Below are positions 27,568 to 36,927 of a DNA stretch of 62,368 nucleotides, one piece after another (position 1 is the first letter of the stretch; each line of letters begins with the position of its first letter). Made by a program: the position numbers and the translations under genes. The notes under the pieces are model-generated. The model ran no database searches, had not been told where the DNA came from, and was given only the letters and a program-made list of their open reading frames with translations. The DNA is from Oceanimonas marisflavi (GTDB lineage Bacteria > Pseudomonadota > Gammaproteobacteria > Enterobacterales > Aeromonadaceae): contig NZ_QAGM01000021.1 in NCBI RefSeq assembly GCF_003049725.1, positions 1 through 62,368 of the forward strand, in the 5' to 3' direction.

Positions 27568-27932
27568 TACTGGGGACACTTAACCTCAACTGAGTCCTGA
27601 TAACGCCACATCTTTTCAGATGCATAGTCAGTGGTAGAACCAAAGGCCCCGCCAGAGAGAAGGTTGACGAAGAAGGTCGGCTCAACCTCCTTGTTAAGTG
27701 CAATCTGCTGCTCACAGCCTTTAGTCACAACAGACAGAGTTTTGTCCTTGTTCTCTTTTTGAACAGTAATTATACCGGGTGCAGCCTGAGTACGACCATC
27801 GATCTGTACCTGCAACTTTTGGGAAGAAGAAGATACAACATTAATACGCTGAGTCTTGTCGGTCAGGATACTGGCACAGCCAGACAGAGAGATAACAACA
27901 CCAGCAGCAATGGCAAGCTTCATCTTGTTCAT
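27567..27932 (-). CDS. Small lipoprotein paired with the DUF4105 gene
   Basis: A 121-residue lipoprotein: MNKMKLAIAAGVVISLSGC, lipobox LSGC, then a PEGA-like beta-rich body (KLQVQIDGRTQAAPGIITVQ). FFVNLLSGGAFGSTTDYASE near the C-terminus could contact the membrane. It is co-transcribed with the DUF4105 gene (one-base overlap) and reads from a near-consensus sigma70 promoter. I do not assign a function; partnership in an envelope process is inferred from the coupling. Confidence 0.75.
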   Translation of the reverse strand: MNKMKLAIAAGVVISLSGCASILTDKTQRINVVSSSSQKLQVQIDGRTQAAPGIITVQKENKDKTLSVVTKGCEQQIALNKEVEPTFFVNLLSGGAFGSTTDYASEKMWRYQDSVEVKCPQ

Positions 27933-27973
27933 GAGTATTTTCCGTGCTCGTTAGTTTCCATTTGAGGATGCAA

Positions 27974-28001
27974 ATTATGAAGATGCGACAGTTTTTGTCA
28001 A
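27974..28001 (-). promoter_or_regulatory. Sigma70-type promoter of the lipoprotein/DUF4105 operon
   Basis: On the minus strand TTGACA (28001-27996) is followed after 16 bases by CATAAT (27979-27974), a five-of-six match to the -10 consensus. It is 42 bases upstream of the lipoprotein ATG. Confidence 0.7.
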
Positions 28002-28407
28002 TACCTCAACTTGATCATTACAAGTGAATCAGGCACTCGAGTGTCGAACTAGCGCAAGGTGAAAAGACATAATTAGAGAAACCGTCATTCCCCAAAATCC
28101 AGTAACAGAAACACCCGGTGATAGCAGCTAGACACCAGGAGATCGGTGCCAACTCTTCCCTTCTTCATTTTTTGCCAACTGCTGCCCTTGAGCGGGCCAG
28201 CTCACCAGCCTGCTGGCTGTGCCAGTGCAGGGCTCCGCCGCTCTCCTGCCAGTGTTGACAGGACCGGCACTGGTGATCACCAGCCTGTGGGGCCGACGAG
28301 CATGTCGAACACTCTCTAGAAAAACAAAAAATTAACAAAAAAAGGAAATTTAATTTACAGCCCTCGGGTCCCTTCGGCTCCATTCAATAAGTGAACAAAG
28401 GAAGATC
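28002..28407. other. Intergenic region before the catalase-related gene
   Basis: Left part (to about 28140) is AT-rich and non-coding. The central part, 28140-28320, is GC-rich with several short repeats (CCAGCCTG, GCCAGTG) and a frame on the minus strand that encodes a Cys-rich 72-residue peptide, for which I see no ribosome site or family. The right end (28320-28400) is AT-rich and probably holds the peroxidase promoter; GGAAG stands before its ATG. Confidence 0.5.
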
Positions 28408-29415
28408 ATGAAGAAACCCGTATTGTGCCTGGCTGTCGCGGCCCTGAGTGCCGGCTTTACCCTTAATGCCAATGCCCAGGCCACACCCGGCCAAATCGTG
28501 TCGGCGCTGGAAAACAAGTTTGGCGTTTACCCCGGCGAACGCCGCAATCACACCAAGGGCATCTGCTTCACCGGTGAGTTCCAGGCTACACCGGAGGCCG
28601 CCGTTTTAAGCCGCAGCCCGCTGTTCCAGGGCGCCGTTATTCCCGTAACGGGCCGCTTCTCCCAGGCCGGTGGCAATCTGCATATTGCCGATCACACCCC
28701 CAATGGCCACGGCATGGCCCTGCGCTTTACTCTGCCCGACGGCCAACTGCACCAGATGGCGATGCTCGACCTTCCCTTCTTTGATGTGGCCACCCCCGAA
28801 GGTTTTCTGCAAAAACAGCTGGCCACCACGCCGGATCCGGCCACCGGCAAGCCGGATCCCGCTAAAATACAGGCCTTCAAACAAGCCTTTCCCGAAACCC
28901 AACGGCTGGCACAGGCACTGGCGGGGCAGTCCCGTATTCCCGCCGGTTATCACCGCCTTACCTACAACAGCATTAACACCTTTATTCTGGAAAACGCCGA
29001 TGGCCAGGCCACCCCGGTGCGCTGGTCCTTTATTCCCGGCCAGGATAAGCCGGCCTATCTGGATCCGGAGCAAGCCAAATCACTCGACGCCAACTATCTG
29101 CTGCAGGCATTGCAGACGCAACTCAAGGCCGGCGATATTCACTGGAATATGCATATCACCCTGGCCAATGAAGGCGATCAGCTCACCGATCCCAGCCAGC
29201 CCTGGAGTGGAGCTCACAAGGTGATCAAGGCCGGCACCCTGCAATTGCAGACAGTGGATACCAGCGCTGATGCCGCCTGCCGCTCAGTCAACTTCGATCC
29301 GCTGCGCCTGTCGGACGGCGTCAAGGCATCGGACGATCCCGTGCTGCAGGCTCGCTCCCCCGCCTACGCCATTTCCTTTGGCAAGCGCAGTCAGGAAGCC
29401 AGCCAACAGCAATAA
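28408..29415 (+). CDS. Periplasmic catalase-related peroxidase
   Basis: A 335-residue protein with a Sec signal (MKKPVLCLAVAALSAGFTLN, cleavage after ANA). It is a compact catalase-family peroxidase. GERRNHTKGICFTGEF carries the catalytic His (in place of RxVHAKG), and the haem-ligand segment RSPAYAISFGKR gives the proximal RxxxY tyrosine near residue 323. The KatE/KatA core is shortened by about 150 residues compared with true catalases. It should act on peroxides in the periplasm. A terminator hairpin follows. Confidence 0.88.
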   Translation: MKKPVLCLAVAALSAGFTLNANAQATPGQIVSALENKFGVYPGERRNHTKGICFTGEFQATPEAAVLSRSPLFQGAVIPVTGRFSQAGGNLHIADHTPNGHGMALRFTLPDGQLHQMAMLDLPFFDVATPEGFLQKQLATTPDPATGKPDPAKIQAFKQAFPETQRLAQALAGQSRIPAGYHRLTYNSINTFILENADGQATPVRWSFIPGQDKPAYLDPEQAKSLDANYLLQALQTQLKAGDIHWNMHITLANEGDQLTDPSQPWSGAHKVIKAGTLQLQTVDTSADAACRSVNFDPLRLSDGVKASDDPVLQARSPAYAISFGKRSQEASQQQ

Positions 29416-29444
29416 ACAGCCCCGGCACTGCTTCATTTAATGAC

Positions 29445-29470
29445 GCCCCGGCCTGGTCCGGGGCATTCCT
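29445..29470 (+). terminator. Terminator after the catalase-related gene
   Basis: GCCCCGG (29445-29451) and CCGGGGC (29458-29464) form a seven-base-pair stem with a six-base loop, followed by ATTCCTTTCC. The T-run is interrupted, so the strength is moderate. Confidence 0.6.
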
Positions 29471-29473
29471 TTC

Positions 29474-29501
29474 CCGCTGGCGACAATAACCGCCATTGCC
29501 G
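29474..29501 (+). repeat. Left direct repeat flanking the Zur module
   Basis: CCGCTGGCG ACAATAACCGCCATTG CCG is nearly identical to 31452-31480, which reads CCGCTGGCG C ACAATAACCGCCATTG TCG: one inserted base and one substitution in about 28. The two copies are in the same orientation and enclose the DUF1826 and CobW genes. Either could also be a promoter-proximal segment of greB. Confidence 0.75.
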
Positions 29502-29523
29502 CATAAATAATGTATCCGGCGGC

Positions 29524-30141
29524 TTATTCCCCAAAATCCATCGACAGAAACAGACGGCGATAACCGGTAGGCACAGGTGGTGAGCGATGCCACAGCCCCC
29601 GGCCCTCTTCCCCTTCCCAGCCGTCACCTTTCATCAGCGCCACCTCGCCCACCGTCAGTTGCTGCCATTGCGCCAGCTCCTCGCCGCCATGTTCCAGCAG
29701 CTGCTCCCGCTGCCGAGCATTGAACCAGTGGGTGCCCGGGCCGGAATAGGTGCTCACCAGCCGGCAGGGCAGCTTGTCCACATGAAAACGCGGGCACATG
29801 GCGGTTTGCAGGCTGGCCAGACGCAGCCCCACCCGTTTCAGCTCAAACAGGCAGGCAAACATCTCTGCCACTTGCTGCACGTCACCGGCCAGGGCCGCAC
29901 GGCCCGGAAAGTCCGGCAGCTGTTTGATCAGCGTCTCGGCCACCGCCTCGGGCGACAGCAGTTCGCGCACACTGACCCGGCTGCCCGCCTGCAACAACTG
30001 CTGTACATAGCCTTCAACCTCGGCCGGCAGGGAGCGCTGCCATACCGCCAGATTGCAGCCCGGCTGGTAGATGCGAGTAAAAATGGCGGGCTCACTGCCC
30101 TGCATATATGTAGGAGACAACAGCTGTTCGGTAGTGCTCAT
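29524..30141 (-). CDS. DUF1826 domain protein of a Zur-type module
   Basis: A 205-residue protein with the DUF1826 core: FHVDKLPCRLVSTYSGPGTH, then GEVALMKGDGWEG and a C-terminal HRSPPVPTGYRRLFLSMDF. Residues FHVDK and HRSPP resemble a 2-oxoglutarate-dependent oxygenase iron site; that is an inference. Homologues often sit beside zinc-scarcity GTPases. The ATG at 30141 is preferred over upstream starts that would overlap the Zur box. Divergent from the CobW gene. Confidence 0.85.
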   Translation of the reverse strand: MSTTEQLLSPTYMQGSEPAIFTRIYQPGCNLAVWQRSLPAEVEGYVQQLLQAGSRVSVRELLSPEAVAETLIKQLPDFPGRAALAGDVQQVAEMFACLFELKRVGLRLASLQTAMCPRFHVDKLPCRLVSTYSGPGTHWFNARQREQLLEHGGEELAQWQQLTVGEVALMKGDGWEGEEGRGLWHRSPPVPTGYRRLFLSMDFGE

Positions 30142-30177
30142 AACCGGGGTTCCTTGCTGATACACGGGATAAAAAAA

Positions 30178-30197
30178 CAATGTTATGTTATAACAAC
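30178..30197. promoter_or_regulatory. Zur box between DUF1826 and CobW genes
   Basis: TGTTATGTTATAACA (30181-30195) matches the core Zur palindrome TGTTATANTATAACA except for one base. It is centred in the 98-base divergent intergenic region, 39 bases from the DUF1826 start and 45 from the CobW start, so zinc-bound Zur could repress both. Binding is inferred. Confidence 0.85.
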
Positions 30198-30239
30198 CAA
30201 AATCATCATAAACCATGGCAAGCAAGCGGAGCAAACACC

Positions 30240-31439
<1,200 letters not shown>

Positions 31440-31451
31440 ACGGCACGGACT

Positions 31452-31480
31452 CCGCTGGCGCACAATAACCGCCATTGTCG
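31452..31480 (+). repeat. Right direct repeat flanking the Zur module
   Basis: Second copy of the 28-base segment at 29474-29501. It ends 18 bases before greB, so it likely contains or touches the greB promoter or leader, while the left copy has no gene immediately after it on the plus strand. Confidence 0.75.
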
Positions 31481-31498
31481 AGCCAGTGAGTTTGTTCC

Positions 31499-31981
31499 AT
31501 GAAAACCAATCTGATCACCCGCGCCGGCTGGCACAAGCTGGACGACGAGCTCAAGCACCTGTGGAAGGTGGAGCGCCCCGCGGTCACACAGTCGGTGTCG
31601 GAAGCCGCCGCCCTCGGCGACCGCAGTGAAAACGCCGAATATATCTACGGCAAGAAGCGGCTGCGGGAAATCGACCGCCGGGTTCGCTACCTGATGAAGC
31701 GGCTGGAAGCGGTGAAAATCATCGATTACGACCCGCGCCAGGACGGCAAGGTGTTTTTTGGCGCCTGGGTCGAGCTGGAAAACGAAGCGGGCGAGATCGC
31801 CCGCTACCGCATTGTCGGCCCCGACGAAATCGACACCAAAAACAATCACATCACCATCGACTCGCCCATGGCCCGGGCGCTGATCGGCAAGCAGGTGGAC
31901 GACGAAGTGCAGGTCCGCACGCCTTCAGGCGTAAAGGAATGGTACGTCAACCACATTCGCTACACCCCTTTTGAAGACTGA
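31499..31981 (+). CDS. greB: Transcription elongation factor GreB
   Basis: A 160-residue GreA/GreB-family protein. The N-terminal coiled coil includes ALGDRSENAEYIYGKKRLRE, the loop with the acidic DxxE tip, followed by the FKBP-like C-terminal domain (FFGAWVELENEAGEIARYRI). The YIYGKKRLREIDRRVRYL segment distinguishes GreB from GreA. It rescues backtracked RNA polymerase by stimulating transcript cleavage. tex follows after three bases on the same strand, the common greB-tex order. Confidence 0.95.
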   Translation: MKTNLITRAGWHKLDDELKHLWKVERPAVTQSVSEAAALGDRSENAEYIYGKKRLREIDRRVRYLMKRLEAVKIIDYDPRQDGKVFFGAWVELENEAGEIARYRIVGPDEIDTKNNHITIDSPMARALIGKQVDDEVQVRTPSGVKEWYVNHIRYTPFED

Positions 31982-31984
31982 ATC

Positions 31985-34309
31985 ATGACCAATATCAATC
32001 ATATTCTGGCGCAGGAACTGGGCGTGGCCCAGGCGCAGGTTAACGCCGCCGTGAGCCTGCTCGACGAGGGCGCCACGGTTCCCTTTATTGCCCGTTACCG
32101 CAAGGAAGTGACCGGCGGCCTGGACGATACCCAGCTGCGCAATCTCGACAGCCGCCTCGGCTATCTGCGCGAGCTGGAAGACAGACGCGCGGTGATCCTC
32201 AAGTCGGTGGACGAGCAGGGCAAGCTGAGCCAAGAACTGAAGGCCGAGCTGCTGGCCGCCGACACCAAGACCCGGCTGGAAGATCTCTACCTGCCCTTTA
32301 AACCCAAGCGCCGCACCAAGGGGCAGATCGCCATTGAGGCCGGCCTGGCCCCCCTGGCCGATACCCTGTTTAACGACCCGAACCAGGATCCCCAGGCCCT
32401 GGCCGAGCAGTTTATCAACGCCGAGGCCGGCGTGGCCGATACCAAGGCGGCACTGGACGGGGCCAAATACATACTGATGGAGCGCCTGGCCGAACAGGCG
32501 GATCTGCTGGAAGCGGTGCGTACGCATCTGCAACAGCAGGGCCAGCTGCAAGCCAAGGTAGTGGAAGGTCAGGAGCAGGCCGGCGCCAAGTTCAAGGACT
32601 ATTTCGAACACAATGAGCCCATCGGCAAGGCGCCGTCGCACCGGGTGCTGGCCATGCTGCGCGGCCGCAACGAGGGCGTGCTGTCCCTGGGGCTGGCGGT
32701 CGACAGCGAAGCCGAACGTCATCCCTGCGAGGCCATTATCGCCCGCCATGCCGGCTGGCAGGACAAGGGCCGCCCCGCCGACAAATGGCTGGCCGGGGTG
32801 TTCAGCTGGACCTGGCGGGTCAAGCTGTCCTTGCAGATGGAAACCGAGCTGCTGGGCCAGGCCCGGGAGCGGGCCGAGGAAGAGGCCATTCGCGTGTTTG
32901 CCCTCAACCTGAAAGACTTGCTGATGGCCGCCCCCGCCGGGGCCCGCGTGACCATGGGACTGGATCCGGGCATACGCACCGGGGTCAAGGTGGTGGTGGT
33001 GGACCACACCGGCAAGCTGTTGGAACACGCCACCGTCTATCCGTTCCAGCCCCACAACAAGGTGGAGCAAAGCCTGCGCACTCTTGAGGCGCTGTGCCGC
33101 AAGCATGCGGTCAGCCTGGTGAGCATCGGCAACGGCACCGCTTCACGGGAAACCGAACGGCTGGTAGAGCAACTGATGAAGCAAAGCCCGGCGCTCAAGC
33201 TGCAAAAGGTGGTGGTCAGCGAGGCCGGCGCCTCCGTCTATTCCGCTTCCGAGCTGGCCGCCCAGGAGTTTCCCGATCTGGATGTGTCCCTGCGCGGTGC
33301 CGTGTCCATTGCCCGCCGGCTGCAGGATCCGCTGGCGGAGCTGGTGAAGATAGATCCCAAGAGCATCGGCGTGGGCCAGTATCAGCACGATGTATCCCAG
33401 ACCCGGCTGGCCCGCAAGCTGGAAGCAGTGGTGGAAGACTGCGTCAACGCCGTGGGCGTGGACGTGAACATGGCCTCGGCACCGCTGCTGGCCCGGGTCT
33501 CGGGCCTGACCCACACCCTGGCCCAGAACATCGTCAGCTACCGGGACGAACAGGGTGTGTTTGCGGATCGCAGGCAGCTGCTCAAGGTGCCCCGCCTCGG
33601 CCCCAAGGCCTTTGAACAGTGTGCCGGCTTTTTGCGTATTCAGGGCGGCAAAAATCCGCTGGACGCCTCGGCGGTACACCCGGAGGCCTACCCCGTGGTC
33701 AAACGCATGCTGGAGCGGCTCAAGCAGCCAGTAAAAGACGTGCTGGGCAACGCCGGTCTGCTCAAGACCCTGGATCCGAAAGACTACACCGACGAGCACT
33801 TCGGTCTGCCCACGGTGCAGGACATTCTCAGGGAGCTGGACAAGCCGGGCCGGGATCCCCGCCCCGAGTTCAAGACCGCCCGCTTTATGGACGGGGTGGA
33901 AAAGCCCGCCGATCTCATTCCCGACATGGTGCTGGAAGGGGTGGTGACCAATGTCACCAACTTTGGCGCCTTTGTGGACATCGGCGTGCATCAGGACGGT
34001 CTGGTGCATATCTCGGCGCTCACCGACCGCTTTGTGCAGGACCCGCGCGAGGTAGTGAAGGCCGGCGATATCGTCAGAGTGAAAGTGCTGGAGGTGGATC
34101 TGCAACGCAACCGCATCGCCCTGACCATGCGCCTGGATCAGAGCGCCGCCGAGCACGCCGAGGGCAAGGCCGCGCCGCGCCGGGACGATCGCAGCCGGGG
34201 CGGCAAACCTGCGAGCCAGCACCAACCCCGTCCGGCCCGCCGGGAGCAACCGGCGCCGCAAGGGGCCATGGGCGCGGCCCTGGCGGCGGCGCTGCAGAAG
34301 AAAAAGTAA
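31985..34309 (+). CDS. tex: RNA-binding transcriptional accessory protein Tex
   Basis: A 774-residue protein. Domains in order: Tex helical N-terminus, a YqgF/RNase H-like domain ([20 protein letters not shown], about residue 322), helix-hairpin-helix region ([20 protein letters not shown]), and an S1 RNA-binding domain ([20 protein letters not shown], about residue 652). The tail is rich in Arg, Pro and Gln. It is a highly conserved cytosolic factor acting on transcription and stress tolerance. Cotranscribed with greB. Confidence 0.95.
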   Translation: MTNINHILAQELGVAQAQVNAAVSLLDEGATVPFIARYRKEVTGGLDDTQLRNLDSRLGYLRELEDRRAVILKSVDEQGKLSQELKAELLAADTKTRLEDLYLPFKPKRRTKGQIAIEAGLAPLADTLFNDPNQDPQALAEQFINAEAGVADTKAALDGAKYILMERLAEQADLLEAVRTHLQQQGQLQAKVVEGQEQAGAKFKDYFEHNEPIGKAPSHRVLAMLRGRNEGVLSLGLAVDSEAERHPCEAIIARHAGWQDKGRPADKWLAGVFSWTWRVKLSLQMETELLGQARERAEEEAIRVFALNLKDLLMAAPAGARVTMGLDPGIRTGVKVVVVDHTGKLLEHATVYPFQPHNKVEQSLRTLEALCRKHAVSLVSIGNGTASRETERLVEQLMKQSPALKLQKVVVSEAGASVYSASELAAQEFPDLDVSLRGAVSIARRLQDPLAELVKIDPKSIGVGQYQHDVSQTRLARKLEAVVEDCVNAVGVDVNMASAPLLARVSGLTHTLAQNIVSYRDEQGVFADRRQLLKVPRLGPKAFEQCAGFLRIQGGKNPLDASAVHPEAYPVVKRMLERLKQPVKDVLGNAGLLKTLDPKDYTDEHFGLPTVQDILRELDKPGRDPRPEFKTARFMDGVEKPADLIPDMVLEGVVTNVTNFGAFVDIGVHQDGLVHISALTDRFVQDPREVVKAGDIVRVKVLEVDLQRNRIALTMRLDQSAAEHAEGKAAPRRDDRSRGGKPASQHQPRPARREQPAPQGAMGAALAAALQKKK

Positions 34310-34678
34310 GACCCATTGGTCCGGGGAAGCCCGGGCCAATCAGCCCGACTCTGCGCGGTCCTTGCCCACCCAGCCAGTGGCAATAACAAACCTGACGCCC
34401 TGTTTTCTTGCTGTAGAAAATTATTTTCAAATGAGTACAGCAAGAGCAGATTTCTGGGCTATTCTTTTGGTACCCAAATGAACTTCGCACGCACACTCAC
34501 GGATGGAGTGTGCCTTATGGTACCCCTGCAGGAGTTTCTCGATGCAGACAAGGATTGTCTCGCCTAATACCACTGGGAAAGATCCGGGAGTAATACCCTC
34601 ACCATTCCTTGCACCAACATACATACCGCCGCGTTTTCATGAGAGAGCGTACCCGCGTTTCGCCGAAGGGTCGGTGCA
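34310..34678 (+). promoter_or_regulatory. Structured leader of the pilus locus
   Basis: A 369-base region with several symmetric elements. GGTCCGGG and CCCGGGCC (34319-34338) may end the tex transcript. CTTGCTGTA (34407-34415) and TACAGCAAG (34436-34444) form a perfect nine-base inverted repeat enclosing the 13-base palindrome GAAAATTATTTTC. GCACACTC (34491-34498) pairs with GAGTGTGC (34506-34513) between two GGTACCC copies (34470 and 34520). CTGCA and TGCAG form a further small stem near 34527-34548. I find no match to known c-di-GMP riboswitch cores. The first symmetric element looks like an operator. Confidence 0.55.
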
Positions 34679-36544
34679 ATGCCGGCCGCATTAAATTCGC
34701 GCTTCATCGAGTGGCGGGCCGATCATAAAGGCCTTGCGGTCATCGCCATCTCGCTGCTGATGATCGGCTGCGTCACGGCCGTCATCTACCACCACCTGAG
34801 CCAGCAAAAAGAGGCGTGGCTACACAGCCAGGGACAAAGCCTGACCAGGATCATCAGCGCCATGCCGGTCGAGCAACTTGTATCCAACATGGGCAACAAT
34901 GCACTGATGAACACCATTCACTATGCACTGGTGGAAAAACATTTTGCCTATATTTCTCTAGTCAGCCCGGACGGCGCTCTTCTGGTCGAACAAGCTGCCG
35001 ATGGCGTTCGGGTGCCCACCCGGCATATTCCCCGCGAGCCGGCATTCTGGTTTGGCGAGCGGACCATAGAGCCGGATGCTGGCTCCCCCAGAATACTGGA
35101 GTTCCATGCCCCCCTGTTACAGGACAAACAGTTGCAGGCGTTTGTCCGGCTGGGGTTCTTTGCCCCCGGCTGGAGTGGGCTGACGGCTCAATTGCCCTTT
35201 ATCGCCACCCTGGCGTTTCTCGTTTTCAACCTGGGCTGTGTGGTCTATTTCATGACCCGACTGGAACATGGTCAGCTGAACAAGCTGAATGACCAGCTGG
35301 AGCAGCTGATCAACACCAACCGTATGGCCCCCATCCAGCTTGAGGCCAACGGTGAGCTGCTCGAGTTTATCAAGCGTTTTAACAGTGTCATGGATCGGGT
35401 GACCGAGCAGCAGCAACACCTGGAAGTAAGCAATCATGAACTGTTGCTGAACAGCAAGCTGGAATCCTTCAGAAATTCCCGCCTGAACTCCATTCTGCAA
35501 ACCTTGCCCGATGCCGTTTTTGTTCTCGATGACACAGGCCGGTTGTGTTTTTCCAACAGCAAGCTGCGCTACTATCTGAACATCCAGACGCCCCTGAAGG
35601 AAGGCGCAACCATGGCCGAATGGTGTCCCTACCGCGAACTCCACGGCTTTAGCAATCAGGGCAACAGCACACCACTTTCGGCCAAGAAAGCCAACGAAAT
35701 CATTCTGACCACTGAAGGTCACACCAGACGCTCAATCCGCTTCCAGCGTTACCCTCTGTTCTCGCCCAGTCGCCCGGACAAGACCTTTGGCACACTTGTT
35801 GTCGGCCGGGATATCACCGAGCATCAGCTGGCAGTAGCGCATCGCGGCGAGTTTATCGCTCAGGTCGCGCACGAACTGAAAACCCCCCTCAATACCCTTT
35901 CCATATACAGTGAAGCGCTGTTGGGGGAAGACGGACACTCAACCGAATTCCGCATCGAAGCCTGCAACATCATTCACGACGAAACAGAGCGCCTTTCCAA
36001 CCTGATCAACAACCTGCTGAATCTGAGCAAGCTGGAAAGTGGCACGCTCAAGCCGGATCGTCACCATGTCCGGCTGCATGACTTGCTGAAAGACGCTCTG
36101 GACTCAATCTCCGCCGGTACTCAGCACAAGGATATTCACTTCAAGTTTGCCGTGCCCAACGACCTGCCCCCCCTTTATCTGGACAAGGATCTGCTCCGCA
36201 TCGCCGTCATCAACCTGCTGACCAATGCCATCAAATACAACCGTGCGAATGGCACTGTGTCGCTCCGGGCTCAGGAGACCGACAGCAGCATCATCATCAT
36301 GGTCGAGGACACCGGCATCGGTATTTCAGACGCTGACCGCCCTCATGTATTTGAAAAGCATTTCCGTGCTGCCAGCGAGCAAGTGCAACAACGTCCGGGC
36401 CATGGGCTCGGCTTGTCGCTGACCCGTGAAATCGTCAGCCTGCTGCATGGCAGCATCAGCGTGCAAAGCGAGCTGGAGCGGGGTTCCTGCTTCCATATCC
36501 AGTTTGATAAAACCGTCGCTCTGTTAAAAAAGGTACCTGCATGA
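34679..36544 (+). CDS. Membrane sensor histidine kinase heading the pilus locus
   Basis: A 621-residue inner-membrane kinase. TM1 lies at about 18-40 (GLAVIAISLLMIGCVTAVIY) and TM2 at about 172-195, enclosing a periplasmic sensor loop of about 130 residues. A HAMP-like/coiled region is followed by a PAS domain (about 285-385), HisKA with phospho-acceptor His398 (VAHELKTPLN), and HATPase_c with NLLTNAIKYN, DTGIGI and GHGLGL boxes, all intact. Its stop overlaps the response-regulator start by four bases. No known ligand. As the first gene of the locus, it is the candidate sensor for pilus control. The ATG at 34679 lacks a strong ribosome site. Confidence 0.9.
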   Translation: MPAALNSRFIEWRADHKGLAVIAISLLMIGCVTAVIYHHLSQQKEAWLHSQGQSLTRIISAMPVEQLVSNMGNNALMNTIHYALVEKHFAYISLVSPDGALLVEQAADGVRVPTRHIPREPAFWFGERTIEPDAGSPRILEFHAPLLQDKQLQAFVRLGFFAPGWSGLTAQLPFIATLAFLVFNLGCVVYFMTRLEHGQLNKLNDQLEQLINTNRMAPIQLEANGELLEFIKRFNSVMDRVTEQQQHLEVSNHELLLNSKLESFRNSRLNSILQTLPDAVFVLDDTGRLCFSNSKLRYYLNIQTPLKEGATMAEWCPYRELHGFSNQGNSTPLSAKKANEIILTTEGHTRRSIRFQRYPLFSPSRPDKTFGTLVVGRDITEHQLAVAHRGEFIAQVAHELKTPLNTLSIYSEALLGEDGHSTEFRIEACNIIHDETERLSNLINNLLNLSKLESGTLKPDRHHVRLHDLLKDALDSISAGTQHKDIHFKFAVPNDLPPLYLDKDLLRIAVINLLTNAIKYNRANGTVSLRAQETDSSIIIMVEDTGIGISDADRPHVFEKHFRAASEQVQQRPGHGLGLSLTREIVSLLHGSISVQSELERGSCFHIQFDKTVALLKKVPA

Positions 36545-36924
36545 AGCCAACCATACTGCTGGTAGACGATGAACCCCATATTCTCAGGATCATGAGCCTG
36601 CAGCTGCAGCGCCAGGGTTACCAAATCAGCACCTGCGGCAATGGGGAAGAGGCCTTTGCCCGACTGCAGGAAAATCCGCCCGATGTGCTGATCACCGATA
36701 TTCAGATGCCCAGAATGACCGGTGAGCAATTATGCAGAAAGATTCAGGCCGAGATACCCGACAGACATTTTCTTATTGTGCTGCTGACCTCACGTACCGA
36801 GCTTGAGCATCGCACCTGGTCAAAAGGCTTCGACAACCTCTGGTTTTACGAGAAACCCCTCAGCCTGCGTCAGCTGACATTTGAACTTGGCGGGTATTTC
36901 GAAGCGCACCGTTCGGAGATCTGA
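36541..36924 (+). CDS. Single-domain response regulator
   Basis: A 127-residue CheY-like receiver without output domain. The acidic pocket is LLVDDEP, phospho-acceptor Asp53 (ITDIQMP), switch Thr/Ser in LLTSRTE and Lys105 in FYEKPL. It should relay phosphate from the adjacent kinase by protein contact, most simply to the c-di-GMP protein or the STAS-ATPase that follow. Overlap with the kinase gene and a three-base gap to the next show operon membership. Confidence 0.92.
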   Translation: MKPTILLVDDEPHILRIMSLQLQRQGYQISTCGNGEEAFARLQENPPDVLITDIQMPRMTGEQLCRKIQAEIPDRHFLIVLLTSRTELEHRTWSKGFDNLWFYEKPLSLRQLTFELGGYFEAHRSEI

Positions 36925-36927
36925 ACC

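Noticed and set aside
28165-28383. 72-codon Cys-rich frame on the minus strand
   Set aside because: It lacks a ribosome site and recognisable domain, spans a region of short repeats, and ends in the promoter area of the catalase-related gene.
34310-34678. Possible c-di-GMP (GEMM) riboswitch before the pilus locus
   Set aside because: The GEMM-I core (CACGCA...GGCAAACC...CGCAAAGC) is absent, and no GEMM-II-like pseudoknot elements were found. Only generic hairpins remain.
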